Source of the DNA: a candidate division BRC1 bacterium HGW-BRC1-1
GTDB lineage: Bacteria > Sumerlaeota > Sumerlaeia > Sumerlaeales > Sumerlaeaceae
Direction: 5' to 3'
NCBI GenBank assembly: GCA_002842095.1
Contig: PHCB01000021.1
Span: 1-59,507, forward strand
Length of the DNA stretch: 59,507 nucleotides
The notes beneath the pieces are model-generated. The model did not search any database. It was not told where the DNA came from and saw only the letters and a list, made by a program, of their open reading frames with translations. Positions within the stretch are counted from its first letter, which is position 1, and each line of letters begins with the position of its first letter. Shown here one piece after another: positions 8,755-18,865 of the stretch. A program made the translations under genes and the position numbers.

Positions 8755-8893
8755 GTGGTTTGCTGCCTTTCAATATTCGAGAGTTGCCTGGAACGCCACC
8801 GGCCGGCCCGATAAACGGGCTGCCCAAGTGGAATACAGGCACAAAGAAAAGAAAACAAGGGTGCGCGGGTGATATTCGCGCGCCCATTCAGGG

Positions 8894-8917
8894 GTGTCTG
8901 TCCCGGAGACCAGACAC
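8894..8917. other. Intergenic hairpin downstream of aceF
   Basis: A 7-bp perfect stem GTGTCTG/CAGACAC with a 10-base loop lies 20 bases after the aceF stop. It could be a terminator or RNA-stability hairpin for the aceEF transcript, but no clear T-run follows it on the minus strand. Confidence 0.4.
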
Positions 8918-8936
8918 TTTGCGTCTATATTTTTAA

Positions 8937-10295
8937 TCAGAACCCGAGGAATGTGGCTTCGAAGTTCTGCAGCACATCGGCCAGGCGGACGATGAAGCGG
9001 GCTCCGTCGGCGCCGTCAATGACGCGGTGATCGTAACCGATGGTGATGGGGAGCATATCGCGGGGGGTGAACCCTTCGCCATTCCAGACGGGCTTTTTGG
9101 TGGCGCGCCCCACGCCCAGGATGGCGACCTCGGGGGTGTTGATGATGGGGTTGAAGTGGCCGCCACCGATGCCGCCCAGGTTGCTGAGGGTGAACGTGCC
9201 GCCGCGCAGTTCGTCGAGGCCAACCTTGCGATCGCGGGTGCGGTCGGCGAGTTCGTTCAGTTCCACGGCGAGTTGCACGATGGGCTTTTTATCCACGTCG
9301 CGCAGCACGGGGACGATGAGCCCGCCGGGGGTATCCACCGCCACGCCGAGGTGGTAATACTCTTTGAAGATGATCTGGCCGTTGCGCGAGTCGAAGGATG
9401 CGTTGAAGTTGGGGAACTCGCGCAGGCAGATGACCAGCGCCTTGAGGATGAAGGGTGTGATGGTGAGTGCTCCGCCCAACTCCTTCACGCGCGCCTTGTG
9501 GCGTTTTTGCAGCGCGAGGAGGTCGGTGATGTCGACTTCGTGGTTGTGGTGCACGTGGGGCACGAGGCTCCAGGCCTGGGTCATCTTTTCGGAAATCTTG
9601 CGGCGGATGCCGTCGATTTTCTCGGTGCGGATCGATCCCCATTTTGAGAAGTCGGGCAGGTCGATGGGTGCCACGCCTCCGGCGGCGGAAACGCCACCGC
9701 GCTTGGCAATGTAGCCTTCGATGTACGGATCGAGGTCTTCGACCGCGATCCGGCCATTCTTGCCCGAGCCGCGCACGTTGCGCAGATCCACTCCCAACTC
9801 GCGGGCCATGCGGCGCACGGTGGGTCCGGCCGGCAGCACCTCATCGTAGTCGGGCGAAGGGGGAGCGATCAACTGGCCGGGCTTCGCGGGGGGCTGGTGG
9901 TCGTCCAGTTCGTAATCATCCGAGGGGGTATTCTGGGGTTTGGTTTCGGGCGTGTCTGCCGGTTTGATTTCCTTTTTCGATCCGCCCTTTTTGGCAGCAG
10001 GTTTTTCTGCGGGTTGGGGATCAGCGGTCTTTTTCTCGGTGGTGGGTTCCTCGGCCTCGTCGCCTTCCAGTTCCATGAACACCTGCCCGACCTTTACGGT
10101 CTGGCCTGCTTCCACGAGAATCTTCGCGACCTTCCCCTTGGCGGGGGAGGGAACGGCCAGCGTGGCCTTTTCCGATTCGAGCTCGATGAGCGGGCTTTCC
10201 ACATCCACCATATCGCCCACCTTGACGACCACGTTCAGCACGTCGCCCTTTTCCACACCATCTGCCAGCTTGGGCAGTTTAACCTCGATAGCCAT
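8937..10295 (-). CDS. aceF: Pyruvate dehydrogenase E2, dihydrolipoamide acetyltransferase
   Basis: E2 core of the pyruvate dehydrogenase complex, 452 residues. It has one lipoyl domain with the lipoylated Lys43 in ESEKAT, an Ala/Pro/Lys-rich linker, a peripheral-subunit binding domain (near residues 150-185, VRRMARELGVDL...GRIAVEDL) and the catalytic domain with the His423/Asp427 pair of DHRVIDG. Gammaproteobacterial E2 often has two or three lipoyl domains; here only one. It is 83 bp downstream of aceE on the same strand, so one operon. Lipoylation probably involves the lipoate ligase homologue near 26 kb. Confidence 0.97.
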   Translation of the reverse strand: MAIEVKLPKLADGVEKGDVLNVVVKVGDMVDVESPLIELESEKATLAVPSPAKGKVAKILVEAGQTVKVGQVFMELEGDEAEEPTTEKKTADPQPAEKPAAKKGGSKKEIKPADTPETKPQNTPSDDYELDDHQPPAKPGQLIAPPSPDYDEVLPAGPTVRRMARELGVDLRNVRGSGKNGRIAVEDLDPYIEGYIAKRGGVSAAGGVAPIDLPDFSKWGSIRTEKIDGIRRKISEKMTQAWSLVPHVHHNHEVDITDLLALQKRHKARVKELGGALTITPFILKALVICLREFPNFNASFDSRNGQIIFKEYYHLGVAVDTPGGLIVPVLRDVDKKPIVQLAVELNELADRTRDRKVGLDELRGGTFTLSNLGGIGGGHFNPIINTPEVAILGVGRATKKPVWNGEGFTPRDMLPITIGYDHRVIDGADGARFIVRLADVLQNFEATFLGF

Positions 10296-10378
10296 TTGTC
10301 TTTGTTCCCGTAGTTTCCGTCGTCTTAAATTACTTGTTGAGATGCAGGGTTGTGGCGCACGGAGCGCCGCGGTTTAAC

Positions 10379-13096
10379 TCAGCGATGCAGTGAGAATTCC
10401 TGTTCGGCATCCACGCCGAGTTTTTCCATGGCCTTCTTCACCACGGCATGTTTCACCTCGCCGGCCTCGCAGAGGCGCGAGAGCACGGCCACCACCACGT
10501 GGGCGGCATCGGTCTCGAAGAACCGGCGCAGGGCTTCGCGGCTTTCGCTGCGTCCGTAACCGTCGGTTCCAAGTGTCGTCAGGCCGCCGGGCACCCATTT
10601 GGTTATCTGGTCGGGAACCGAGCGCATCCAGTCGCTTACAGCGATGAATGGGCCGCTCTCGCCTTCCAGAAGGGTTTCGAGGTAGCTCTGGCGTTTCTTC
10701 TTGGCACCGGGGTGGAGCAGGTTCCAGCGGTCGGCTTCCATGGCTCCATAGCGCAGGCGCTTGTAGCTGGTGGCACTCCACAGGTCGACGCTTACGCCGT
10801 AATCGCGCTCGAGAATTTCCTGAGCTTCCATGCCGGCGCGAATGGCGCAGAAGTCGCCGATGATGTGGGCCTTGGGCTTCTTTCCTTCGGCACCCGGGCG
10901 AAGCTTGTACATGCCTTCCAGCACACCCTCTTCCACGCCCTCGGGCATAGGTGGTTGCTCGTAGTTCTCGTTGCCGAGGGTCATGTAGTAGAAGATGTCT
11001 TCCTGCTTCTCGTACATGCGCTTCATGCCGTCCTGCACGATGAGCGCAATTTCGTATGCGAAGGCGGGGTGGTAGACTTCGAGGTTGGGGATGGTGGATG
11101 CAAGCAGGGGGCTGTGGCCGTCCTGATGTTGCAGTCCCTCGCCGTTCAGGGCGGTGCGACCGGCAGTGGCACCCAGAAGGAAACCGCGGGCACGCATGTC
11201 GCCGGCCAGCCACATGAGGTCGCCCACGCGCTGGAAGCCGAACATCGAGTAGTAGATGAAGAATGGCATCATGGTGGTGCCGTGGGTGGCATAGGAGGTG
11301 CCGGCGGCGATGAAGCTGGCCATGCTGCCCGCCTCGGTGATGCCTTCTTCGAGAATCTGTCCGCTCTTCATCTCCTTATAGTAGAGAAGTTGCTCGCGGT
11401 CGACGGGCTCGTAGAGTTGACCCACGTGGCTGTAGATGCCCACTTCGCGGAAGAGCGCTTCGAGGCCGAAGGTGCGGGCTTCGTCGGGGATGATGGGGAC
11501 GATGAACTTGCCGAAGGTTTTATCTTTGAGCAACTTCGCAAACATGGAGACAAAGCCCATGGTGGTGGAAAGCTCGCGGCCGGAACTGCCTTCGTAGTAA
11601 TTGGCGTAGTAATCCCGCTCGGGCATGCGCAGCGCCCGCGCTTTGACGATGCGGGCGGGCACGTTGCCGCCCAGCTTCTCGCGGTGGGCGGCGATGTATT
11701 TCGCCTCGGGACTGTCTTGCGGTGGGCGATAGAAGGGCAGGTCGTCAATCTTGGCGTCGTCGACGGGAATGTCGAAACGGTCGCGGAAGATGCGCAGTTG
11801 GTCCTCGGTGATTTTTTTCTGCTGGTGCGAGACATTTTTGCCCTCGCCGGCTTCGCCCAGTCCGTAACCTTTCACGGTTTTGGCAAGGATGACGGTCGGC
11901 TGGCCGGGGTGGTTCACGGCCGAATGGAAGGCCGCATACATTTTCTGGGGATCCAGGCCACCGCGGCGCAGGTTGGCGATTTCTTCATCGCTCATGTGCT
12001 CCACCATTTTCAGCAGTTGCGGATACTTGCCGAAGAAGTGGGCGCGATTGTAAGCACCGCTCTCCACCGAGAACTTCTGGTATTCGCCGTCGACGGCTTC
12101 CATCATGCGGCGTTTCAGCCAGCCTTCGTGGTCGCGGGCGAGGAGATCGTCCCAGTTGCAACCCCAGACAACCTTGATCACATTCCATCCGGCACCCCGG
12201 AACATGGCTTCCAGTTCCTGGATGATCTTGCCGTTGCCGCGCACGGGTCCATCGAGGCGCTGGAGGTTGCAGTTTACGAGCCAGGTAAGATTGTCGAGCT
12301 GCTCGCGGGCACCGAGGGTAATGGCGCCGAGGGTCTCGGGCTCGTCAATCTCGCCGTCGCCGAGGAAGGCCCACACGCGGCTGTTGCTCGTGTCGACGAT
12401 GCTGCGGTCGTGAAGGTAGCGATTGAACCGCGCCTGATAGATGGAGTTGATGGGGCCGAGGCCCATGCTGACCGTGGGGAACTGCCAGAAGTTGGGCATG
12501 AGCCACGGGTGGGGATAACTGGACAGGCCGCCGCCCTCGGCCAGTTCGCGGCGGAAGTTGTGGAGTTGGCGCTCGGTGAGACGCCCTTCGAGGAAGGCGC
12601 GGGCATACATGCCGGGAGCCGCATGACCTTGGAAGAAAATCTGGTCGCCCATTTGTGTGTCGGTGCGCCCCTTGAAGAAGTGGTTGTAGGCTACTTCATA
12701 AAAGGTGGCGGCGCTGGCGTAGGTGGCGATGTGGCCGCCGGGGGCGGCCTTGCTGCGGTTGGCTTTAACCACCATGGCCATGGCGTTCCAGCGCACGATA
12801 CTTTTGATGCGGCGTTCAATTTCGCGGTCGCCGGGGTATTCCGGTTCGGCTTCCACGGGGATCGTATTGATGTACGGCGTGTTGGCCGTATACGGCATGC
12901 GGATGCCGGCCTTCTGGGCGGCGTCGGTGAGGGTTTGCAGGAGTTGCTTGACGCGGCCGGGGCCTTGTTCATCCAGAACGTAGTCGAGGGCTTCGAGCCA
13001 TTCGCGGGTTTCGTGGATGAGAGCTTCCTGTTCGGATGTTTCAACGGAGATGCCGGTGTACTTCTCGTTAGCGATATTGGTTGTGGTTAATGTCAT
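10379..13096 (-). CDS. aceE: Pyruvate dehydrogenase E1, homodimeric
   Basis: Thiamine-diphosphate dependent E1 of the PDH complex, 905 residues, the homodimeric type usual in proteobacteria. It oxidatively decarboxylates pyruvate and passes acetyl to lipoyl-E2. Visible marks are the thiamine-diphosphate motif GDGEIDEPETLG...NCNLQRLDGPVRGN, the RGGLDP stretch, and GITEAGS in the second half. It uses ATG right after the large divergent control region shared with the hydrogenase operon. E3 (lpd) is encoded separately near 29 kb. Confidence 0.98.
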   Translation of the reverse strand: MTLTTTNIANEKYTGISVETSEQEALIHETREWLEALDYVLDEQGPGRVKQLLQTLTDAAQKAGIRMPYTANTPYINTIPVEAEPEYPGDREIERRIKSIVRWNAMAMVVKANRSKAAPGGHIATYASAATFYEVAYNHFFKGRTDTQMGDQIFFQGHAAPGMYARAFLEGRLTERQLHNFRRELAEGGGLSSYPHPWLMPNFWQFPTVSMGLGPINSIYQARFNRYLHDRSIVDTSNSRVWAFLGDGEIDEPETLGAITLGAREQLDNLTWLVNCNLQRLDGPVRGNGKIIQELEAMFRGAGWNVIKVVWGCNWDDLLARDHEGWLKRRMMEAVDGEYQKFSVESGAYNRAHFFGKYPQLLKMVEHMSDEEIANLRRGGLDPQKMYAAFHSAVNHPGQPTVILAKTVKGYGLGEAGEGKNVSHQQKKITEDQLRIFRDRFDIPVDDAKIDDLPFYRPPQDSPEAKYIAAHREKLGGNVPARIVKARALRMPERDYYANYYEGSSGRELSTTMGFVSMFAKLLKDKTFGKFIVPIIPDEARTFGLEALFREVGIYSHVGQLYEPVDREQLLYYKEMKSGQILEEGITEAGSMASFIAAGTSYATHGTTMMPFFIYYSMFGFQRVGDLMWLAGDMRARGFLLGATAGRTALNGEGLQHQDGHSPLLASTIPNLEVYHPAFAYEIALIVQDGMKRMYEKQEDIFYYMTLGNENYEQPPMPEGVEEGVLEGMYKLRPGAEGKKPKAHIIGDFCAIRAGMEAQEILERDYGVSVDLWSATSYKRLRYGAMEADRWNLLHPGAKKKRQSYLETLLEGESGPFIAVSDWMRSVPDQITKWVPGGLTTLGTDGYGRSESREALRRFFETDAAHVVVAVLSRLCEAGEVKHAVVKKAMEKLGVDAEQEFSLHR

Positions 13097-13516
13097 AATT
13101 GGGTGCCTTCAGAATTGCTTAACCTTCTGACCCGCAAATCTTTTGAGGGCAATGCAATTATTTCGCCTTGGGGTGGGGTCGCGGGGCGTGAATTGATTGG
13201 GTTTAGGAAATCCAGACCACGCTTTGGTCCTGTTTTAGTATATCGTTGACCACGCCCCTTCCGCTCCTTTGACATGGTTCGCAATGAGATAAGAGATCGG
13301 GGAAAACCGCTTTTCTCGCCTGGTTTGAATGGCTTGTGGCTTGCCACGACAAACCTTGTCGACCTCGTGGTCTTCTTACTCAGGATGGCACGACGTACCC
13401 CATGTCATTTCTGCGCGGCTTTCTGTGACGGATGGCTCTGATTTCGGAGCGCATTGCGGTAACATGGAAAGGGGCAACCGGGCGGGAGGGGCGTGGATAT
13501 CAGGAAAGGGGTCTCC
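13097..13516. promoter_or_regulatory. Divergent control region between aceE and hoxE
   Basis: The 420 bases hold no convincing gene and must carry the promoters of two large opposing operons, pyruvate dehydrogenase (minus) and hydrogenase (plus). A perfect -35-like TTGACA is at 13269-13274 on the plus strand, but no convincing -10 follows at normal spacing. A TATACT box reads on the minus strand at 13237-13242. A dyad lies at 13344-13370 (CGACAA, 3-base gap, TTGTCG, with outer CCAC/GTGG pairing) that could be an operator. The assignments are tentative. Confidence 0.45.
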
Positions 13517-14035
13517 ATGCAGACCGAAGCAAACAAACCCGCGGGTGCTCCACCGAACGATCCCCGTTGGAAACTTCTCGATGCGGCCATGCGCCGCAAC
13601 GGGCGCAAGCAAAACGCCCTGATTGAATCCCTCCACGCGGCTCAGGAGGCGTTTGGTTTCCTCGATGAGGATTCCATGCGTTATGTAGCGGCAAACTTGC
13701 GGGTGCCGCTGAGCAAGGTTTACGGCGTGGCCACGTTTTATCATTTTTTTACATTGAAGCCCCAGGGCGAGCATTCGTGCGTGGTTTGCACGGGCACGGC
13801 CTGTTATATTAAGGGCGCCCCGAATCTTCTGGCTTCGCTGGAAGAGCATTTCGGAGTGACAGCCGGCGAGACTTCGAAGGATGGCAAGCTGTCGGTTCTC
13901 ACGGCGCGCTGCTTTGGCTGCTGCGGCCTGGCGCCGGCGGTGGTCATCGATGGCGATGTGTCGGGCAAGCTTACGTCGGCCGGTCTGGTGGAGAAAATCC
14001 ATGAGTGCATGAAGGGCGAGGTGGCTGTACCATGA
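13517..14035 (+). CDS. hoxE: Bidirectional hydrogenase diaphorase subunit HoxE
   Basis: A 172-residue NuoE/HoxE-type thioredoxin-fold protein carrying one [2Fe-2S] cluster ligated by Cys91-x4-Cys96 and Cys132-x3-Cys136. It is the diaphorase accessory subunit that, with HoxF and HoxU, passes electrons between NAD(P)H and the hydrogenase dimer. The ATG has a strong purine-rich site (AGGAAAGGGG) just upstream; an earlier in-frame codon adds only eight residues. It is the first gene of the hox-hyp operon, overlapping hoxF by ATGA, which implies translational coupling. Confidence 0.95.
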   Translation: MQTEANKPAGAPPNDPRWKLLDAAMRRNGRKQNALIESLHAAQEAFGFLDEDSMRYVAANLRVPLSKVYGVATFYHFFTLKPQGEHSCVVCTGTACYIKGAPNLLASLEEHFGVTAGETSKDGKLSVLTARCFGCCGLAPAVVIDGDVSGKLTSAGLVEKIHECMKGEVAVP

Positions 14036-15690
14036 ACCCCGAAGAACTAAGAAAAATAGCGATAACCCAGAAAGAATCCAACGCGCAATATAAGCATCAG
14101 ATTTGCGTGTGTACCGCTGCCGGTTGTGTGTCGTCTGGCGCGGACAAGGTGAAGGACGCCCTGAACGCCGGCGTGAAGAAGCTGGGACTTGAGAGCACCG
14201 TGCAGGTGAAGGGTGTGGGCTGTATGGGCCCCTGCTCGGCAGGGCCTCTGGTGCGTGTGAAGGTCCGCGTGGAAAGCGAAGGAGAGATTCTTTACAAAGA
14301 AGTCACTCCGGAGAACGCGACTGAAATCCTCGCCAGCCTCGATACGGGCAAAAAGATAGACAAGCTGGAGTATAACACTGACGTCCCATTTTTCACGCGC
14401 CAGAAGAAGGTCGTGTTGGAGAATGCGGGTTACGTGGACCCCGACAGCTTCGTGGATTACATTGGTCACGATGGCTATGAGGCCATGATCAAGGCGTACA
14501 CAGAAATGGCGCCCCAGGATGTGATCGAAGAGGTTATCAAGAGCGGGCTTCGTGGTCGTGGTGGTGGTGGATACCCCACCGGCCTGAAGTGGAGCACGGT
14601 GGCCAAGGCCCGTGGCACGCGCAAATTTGTCATCTGTAACGCTGATGAAGGCGATCCGGGTGCGTTCATGGATCGCGCTGTGGCGGAGAGTGATCCGTAT
14701 CGTCTGCTTGAGGGCATGGCCATTGCGGCGTATGCCATCGGCGCAGACACAGGTTACATCTATCTGCGGGCTGAGTATCCGCTGGCCGTCAAGCGGCTGC
14801 GGGCGGCAATTCGCCAGGCAGAGCGTCACCAAACGCTGGGCAACGGCATCTGCGGCACGACGTTTAATTTCCGCGTGGAGATTCGTCTGGGTGCAGGCGC
14901 GTTCGTGTGCGGTGAAGAAACCGCGCTGATCGCCAGCATCGAGGGTAACCGTGGTCAGCCGCGTCCGCGTCCGCCTTATCCGGCCGCGTCGGGCCTGTGG
15001 GGTTTCCCCACGCTGATCAACAATGTGGAAACGTTGGCGAACATCCCTTACATCGTTCGCGAAGGTGGTGACGCGTATGGGTCCATCGGCACCGAGAAGA
15101 GCAAAGGGACGAAGGTCTTCGCGCTGGCGGGCAAGGTGGAAAACACCGGCCTGATCGAGGTTCCCATGGGAACGCTTCTCAAAGAGATCATCTTTGACAT
15201 CGGTGGCGGCATCCCGGACGGCGGCAAGTTCAAAGCCGTGCAAACGGGTGGCCCCAGCGGCGGATGTATTCCCGACCAGTTCCTTGACATGCCTGTCGAT
15301 TATGAATCGCTGGCGAAGGCCGGATCGATCATGGGCTCAGGCGGCATGATCGTCATGGATGACACGTCGTCCATGGTCGATATTGCCAAGTTCTTCATGG
15401 AGTTCTGCATGACGGAATCTTGCGGCAAGTGCGTGCCCTGTCGTGTGGGAACGGTGCAGATGCATAATCTGCTGGAAAAAATCGCCAATAATGAAGCGAC
15501 CGAGGACGATCTCGCGCTGCTTCAGGAACTGTGTGATATGGTGAAGAACACCAGCCTTTGCGGCCTGGGGCAAACCGCTCCGAACCCGGTGGTGAGCACG
15601 TTGCGTTATTTCCGGGATGAATACGAGTCGCGACTGGTTCGCAAGGGTGACAATGGCAGCAAACCGCAACCCGAGGAGGTGAAGGCATGA
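14032..15690 (+). CDS. hoxF: Bidirectional hydrogenase diaphorase subunit HoxF
   Basis: A 552-residue NADH-binding flavoprotein, homologous to NuoF with an extra N-terminal thioredoxin-like [2Fe-2S] domain (Cys27-x4-Cys32, Cys64-x3-Cys68). The FMN/NADH Rossmann-like domain has the Gly-rich [13 protein letters not shown] at 175-187 and [15 protein letters not shown]-terminal [4Fe-4S] site follows in [13 protein letters not shown] with a later Cys in SLCGLG. It oxidises or reduces NAD(H) for the Hox complex in the cytosol. Overlaps with both neighbours point to equimolar synthesis. Confidence 0.96.
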   Translation: MNPEELRKIAITQKESNAQYKHQICVCTAAGCVSSGADKVKDALNAGVKKLGLESTVQVKGVGCMGPCSAGPLVRVKVRVESEGEILYKEVTPENATEILASLDTGKKIDKLEYNTDVPFFTRQKKVVLENAGYVDPDSFVDYIGHDGYEAMIKAYTEMAPQDVIEEVIKSGLRGRGGGGYPTGLKWSTVAKARGTRKFVICNADEGDPGAFMDRAVAESDPYRLLEGMAIAAYAIGADTGYIYLRAEYPLAVKRLRAAIRQAERHQTLGNGICGTTFNFRVEIRLGAGAFVCGEETALIASIEGNRGQPRPRPPYPAASGLWGFPTLINNVETLANIPYIVREGGDAYGSIGTEKSKGTKVFALAGKVENTGLIEVPMGTLLKEIIFDIGGGIPDGGKFKAVQTGGPSGGCIPDQFLDMPVDYESLAKAGSIMGSGGMIVMDDTSSMVDIAKFFMEFCMTESCGKCVPCRVGTVQMHNLLEKIANNEATEDDLALLQELCDMVKNTSLCGLGQTAPNPVVSTLRYFRDEYESRLVRKGDNGSKPQPEEVKA

Positions 15691-16409
15691 GCCCGATGAC
15701 GGCGCAGGTTGTAACGCTGAAAATCGATGGGCAGGATGTTAGTGCTCATGAGAATGATTCTATCCTCACGGCTGCTCGTGAGCACGGAGTGTTTATTCCT
15801 ACACTCTGTAATCTCGATGGATTGACAACCCTGGGCGCCTGCCGTTTGTGTCTGGTTGAGATGGCGGGTTCGCCCAAGTTATTACCGGCGTGCACCACCA
15901 AGGTGTCCGAGGGTATGGAGGTTGTTACCTCCAGCGAGCGGATCGCCAAGTACCGTCGCATGGTCATCGAATTGCTCTTCGCGGAGGGCAATCACATCTG
16001 TGCGGTTTGTGTGAGCAACGGCCACTGTGAACTGCAGAGCATGGCGCAGACTGTGGGCATGACCCACGTCAGCGTGCCTTATCTGTATCCCAAGCGCACG
16101 GTGGATGCGAGTCATGAGCGGTTCACTGTGGATCACAACCGATGCATTCTGTGCATGCGATGCGTTCGTGTGTGCGATGAGATTGAAGGCGCGCATACAT
16201 GGGACGTGATGGGGCGTGGCACGGCGGCAAAGGTGATTACCGACATGAACCAGCCCTGGGGCACGAGCGATACCTGCACCAGTTGCGGGAAGTGCGTGCA
16301 TGTCTGCCCGACTGGATCGTTGTTTGAAAAGACGGCTTCGGTGAGTGAAATGCTCAAGCGACGGCACTTCCTGCCGTATCTGACCATGATGAGGGAGGAA
16401 GTTGAATGA
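15687..16409 (+). CDS. hoxU: Bidirectional hydrogenase diaphorase subunit HoxU
   Basis: A 240-residue homologue of the NuoG N-terminus. A plant-type [2Fe-2S] domain (Cys41, Cys52, Cys55, Cys69) is followed by the His/Cys-ligated [4Fe-4S] region (residues 103-114) and two ferredoxin-type [4Fe-4S] motifs ([11 protein letters not shown] and [11 protein letters not shown]). It wires HoxF to HoxY. It overlaps hoxF and hoxY by ATGA at each end. Confidence 0.96.
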   Translation: MSPMTAQVVTLKIDGQDVSAHENDSILTAAREHGVFIPTLCNLDGLTTLGACRLCLVEMAGSPKLLPACTTKVSEGMEVVTSSERIAKYRRMVIELLFAEGNHICAVCVSNGHCELQSMAQTVGMTHVSVPYLYPKRTVDASHERFTVDHNRCILCMRCVRVCDEIEGAHTWDVMGRGTAAKVITDMNQPWGTSDTCTSCGKCVHVCPTGSLFEKTASVSEMLKRRHFLPYLTMMREEVE

Positions 16410-16939
16410 GTAAGGTTAAAGTAGCCACCGTGTGGCTGGATGGTTGCTCGGGTTGTCATATGTCGTTTCTGGACATGGACGAGCGACTCGTGGAACTGGC
16501 CACCAAGGTGGACATCGTTTACAGCCCGTTGGTTGACCCCAAGAACTTCCCCGATATGGTGGATGTGACGCTGGTTGAGGGAGCAGTGAGCAGCACGGAT
16601 GATTTTAACAAGATTCTGAAAATCCGTGAGCACACGAAGATTCTGGTGTCGCTGGGCGACTGCGCGGTAACGAGCAACGTGCCGTGTATGCGCAACGTTT
16701 ACTCGGTGGAAGAAGTGCTGGACAGAGCCTATGTTCAGAACGCCGCCGTGGGAAAAAAACCTCCGACGAAGATCGTTCCGAAGCTGTTCGACAAAGTCCG
16801 GCCGGTGCATGAAGTGGTTAAGGTGGATGTATTTGTTCCCGGGTGTCCACCCTCGGCTGATACCATCCATTTTGTATTAACGGAACTCATTGCAGGCCGC
16901 ATTCCGGACACGAACGCCATCACCCGGTTCGGGGCATAG
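16406..16939 (+). CDS. hoxY: NiFe hydrogenase small subunit HoxY
   Basis: A short (177-residue) group 3 [NiFe] hydrogenase small subunit that holds only the proximal [4Fe-4S] cluster, with Cys14-x2-Cys17, Cys86 and Cys147 ([11 protein letters not shown]) as likely ligands. It lacks the twin-arginine signal and the medial and distal clusters of uptake enzymes, so it is cytosolic. It contacts HoxH and receives electrons via HoxU. It is followed 12 bp later by hoxH. Confidence 0.96.
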   Translation: MSKVKVATVWLDGCSGCHMSFLDMDERLVELATKVDIVYSPLVDPKNFPDMVDVTLVEGAVSSTDDFNKILKIREHTKILVSLGDCAVTSNVPCMRNVYSVEEVLDRAYVQNAAVGKKPPTKIVPKLFDKVRPVHEVVKVDVFVPGCPPSADTIHFVLTELIAGRIPDTNAITRFGA

Positions 16940-16951
16940 GAGCTTTATCTC

Positions 16952-18376
16952 ATGGCAAAAACAATCACCATCGATCCCGTGACCCGCATCGAGGGTCACG
17001 CTAAAATTACCATCCATGTGGATGACAAGGGCGAAGTTGAAGATGCCCGGTTCCACATCACACAATTCCGTGGCTTTGAAAAACTGAGCGAGGGTCGCCC
17101 CTTTGCCGAGATGCCCAGCCTTATGGCGCGCATCTGCGGTATTTGTCCGGTGAGCCACCTGGTTGCCTCAGCCAAGGCTTGTGATGATCTGCTGGCCGTC
17201 GACATTCCGCAAACGGGTGCAAACCTGCGCGCGATTATGAACCTTGCCCAGCTCGTTCAGAGCCACGCGCTCAGCTTTTTTCACCTCTCCTCGCCCGATC
17301 TTCTGATGGGCATGGATGCCGCTCCGGCCAGCCGCAACATTCTCGGCGTGGCGGAGCAGAATCCCCAACTGGCGCTGGACGGTGTTCGTCTGCGTAAGTT
17401 CGGACAGGAGATCATCGCAACACTGGGCGGCAAGCGCATTCACCCTGCGTGGATCGTGCCCGGTGGCGTGAATGCGCCTCTGACCGAAGCGCATCGTACG
17501 GAGATTCTCTCGGGGATTCCCGCGGCCCTGGAAATGGCTCAGCGTGCCATCGATTGGTACAAATCCATCGCCGATCGCTACCGCGAGGAGCAGACGACGT
17601 TTGGCAATTTCCCGTCGCTGTTCATGGGCATGGTATCGCCCGACGGCGGGTTGGACCATTACGACGGCAAGCTGCGTATCGTGGATGCGGCCGGCAATAT
17701 CATCGCCGATCAGTTGGACCCGAAGAAGTATGCGGACTACATGGCCGAGGCCACGGAAGACGATACGTACCTGAAGAGCGTGTACTACAAGCCCATTGGA
17801 TATCCCGAGGGAAGCTACCGCGTGGGACCGTTGGCGCGGTTGAACGTGGCATCATACGCCGGCACGCCGAGGGCCGATGCAGAAATGCGTCTGTTCAAGA
17901 AAATCCAGCGGGGCGCAGTGCTCAGCTCGTTCTTCTATCACTATGCACGGCTCATCGAGATCATGTACGGCATTGAGAGGATCGAGGAACTGCTCAACGA
18001 TCCCGACATTCTCAGCACCCATGTTCGCGCCCATGCATCACCCAACCGGCTGGAGGGCATCGGCATGGCCGAGGCTCCCCGCGGCATGTTGATGCACCAT
18101 TACAAGATCGACGAAAACGGCATTATGGAATGGGCCAATCTCATCATCGCAACGGGCCACAACAACATGGCCATGAACCGCAGCGTGCTGCAGGTCGCGA
18201 AGCATTTCGTGGACGGAAACAAGCTGGAGGAGGGGATGCTGAATCGCGTGGAGGCTGTTATCCGCACGTACGATCCCTGCCTGAGCTGTTCAACCCACGC
18301 CGCCGGCAAGATGCCGCTGCATGTTCGTCTGGTTGGACCGGACGGCGCATTGCTTGACGAGAAACGCCGCGACTGA
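16952..18376 (+). CDS. hoxH: NiFe hydrogenase large subunit HoxH
   Basis: The 474-residue catalytic subunit of a group 3d bidirectional NAD-linked hydrogenase. The Ni-Fe(CN)2CO site is ligated by Cys62/Cys65 in RICGICP and Cys443/Cys446 in DPCLSCSTH. After His449 is a 25-residue tail, the peptide expected to be cut off by HoxW once nickel is inserted. AGGAG lies 9 bases upstream of ATG. Tight linkage with hoxEFUY shows it works with NAD(H): H2 evolution when NADH is in excess, or H2 uptake. Group assignment rests on operon content plus the motif forms. Confidence 0.97.
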   Translation: MAKTITIDPVTRIEGHAKITIHVDDKGEVEDARFHITQFRGFEKLSEGRPFAEMPSLMARICGICPVSHLVASAKACDDLLAVDIPQTGANLRAIMNLAQLVQSHALSFFHLSSPDLLMGMDAAPASRNILGVAEQNPQLALDGVRLRKFGQEIIATLGGKRIHPAWIVPGGVNAPLTEAHRTEILSGIPAALEMAQRAIDWYKSIADRYREEQTTFGNFPSLFMGMVSPDGGLDHYDGKLRIVDAAGNIIADQLDPKKYADYMAEATEDDTYLKSVYYKPIGYPEGSYRVGPLARLNVASYAGTPRADAEMRLFKKIQRGAVLSSFFYHYARLIEIMYGIERIEELLNDPDILSTHVRAHASPNRLEGIGMAEAPRGMLMHHYKIDENGIMEWANLIIATGHNNMAMNRSVLQVAKHFVDGNKLEEGMLNRVEAVIRTYDPCLSCSTHAAGKMPLHVRLVGPDGALLDEKRRD

Positions 18377-18384
18377 CGCGTCTC

Positions 18385-18852
18385 GTGGAGCGTGTGCTTG
18401 TAATTGGTTACGGAAATACCCTGCGCGGCGACGACGGCCTTGGGCCCCGGGCCGCGGAGGAACTGGAATCGAGGTGGGCGGGCCGAGGGCTTGCCCACCT
18501 CTTCTGTTTGCAGCTCACGCCGGAACTGGCGATGGACCTGGCCGAGGTGGATGCCGTGTTGTTTCTCGACGCATCGTGCGATTTGCCTCCGGGAGAAGTG
18601 GATTGTCGCGAGGTGACGCCACCGGTGGCGGATGGAATGGCGCGCTCTTTTACCCATCACATGAAACCCGATACGCTGCTGGGTTTGTGTCGCGATCTTT
18701 TCGGGCATTCGCCACAGGCTTGGCTGGTGACGGCGGGGGCGGCTGATTTTGATGGGGGAGAAAAGTTGACGCCCACGGCCGAGGCGGCGTTGCCACGGAT
18801 GGTGGAACGGGCGGAGGAAATCCTTCGGACGCTTCTGCCCGCGCAGGAGTAG
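18385..18852 (+). CDS. hoxW: Hydrogenase maturation protease HoxW
   Basis: A 155-residue HyaD/HoxW-type endopeptidase that removes the C-terminal tail of HoxH. It begins VLVIGYGNTLRGDDGLG, the family signature with the nickel-sensing Asp, then FLDAS and a His-His before MKPD. The start is GTG, only 8 bp after the hoxH stop. The pairing with a HoxH that still bears its tail is consistent. Confidence 0.93.
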   Translation: MERVLVIGYGNTLRGDDGLGPRAAEELESRWAGRGLAHLFCLQLTPELAMDLAEVDAVLFLDASCDLPPGEVDCREVTPPVADGMARSFTHHMKPDTLLGLCRDLFGHSPQAWLVTAGAADFDGGEKLTPTAEAALPRMVERAEEILRTLLPAQE

Positions 18853-18865
18853 TTTGTTTCACCTT

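Noticed and set aside
10448-13090. 880-codon open frame on the plus strand opposite aceE
   Set aside because: It mirrors aceE codon structure in a GC-rich gene, has no recognisable domain, and aceE is certain.
13093-13347. Small minus-strand frame upstream of aceE
   Set aside because: Overlaps the aceE start and control region; no motif or ribosome site.
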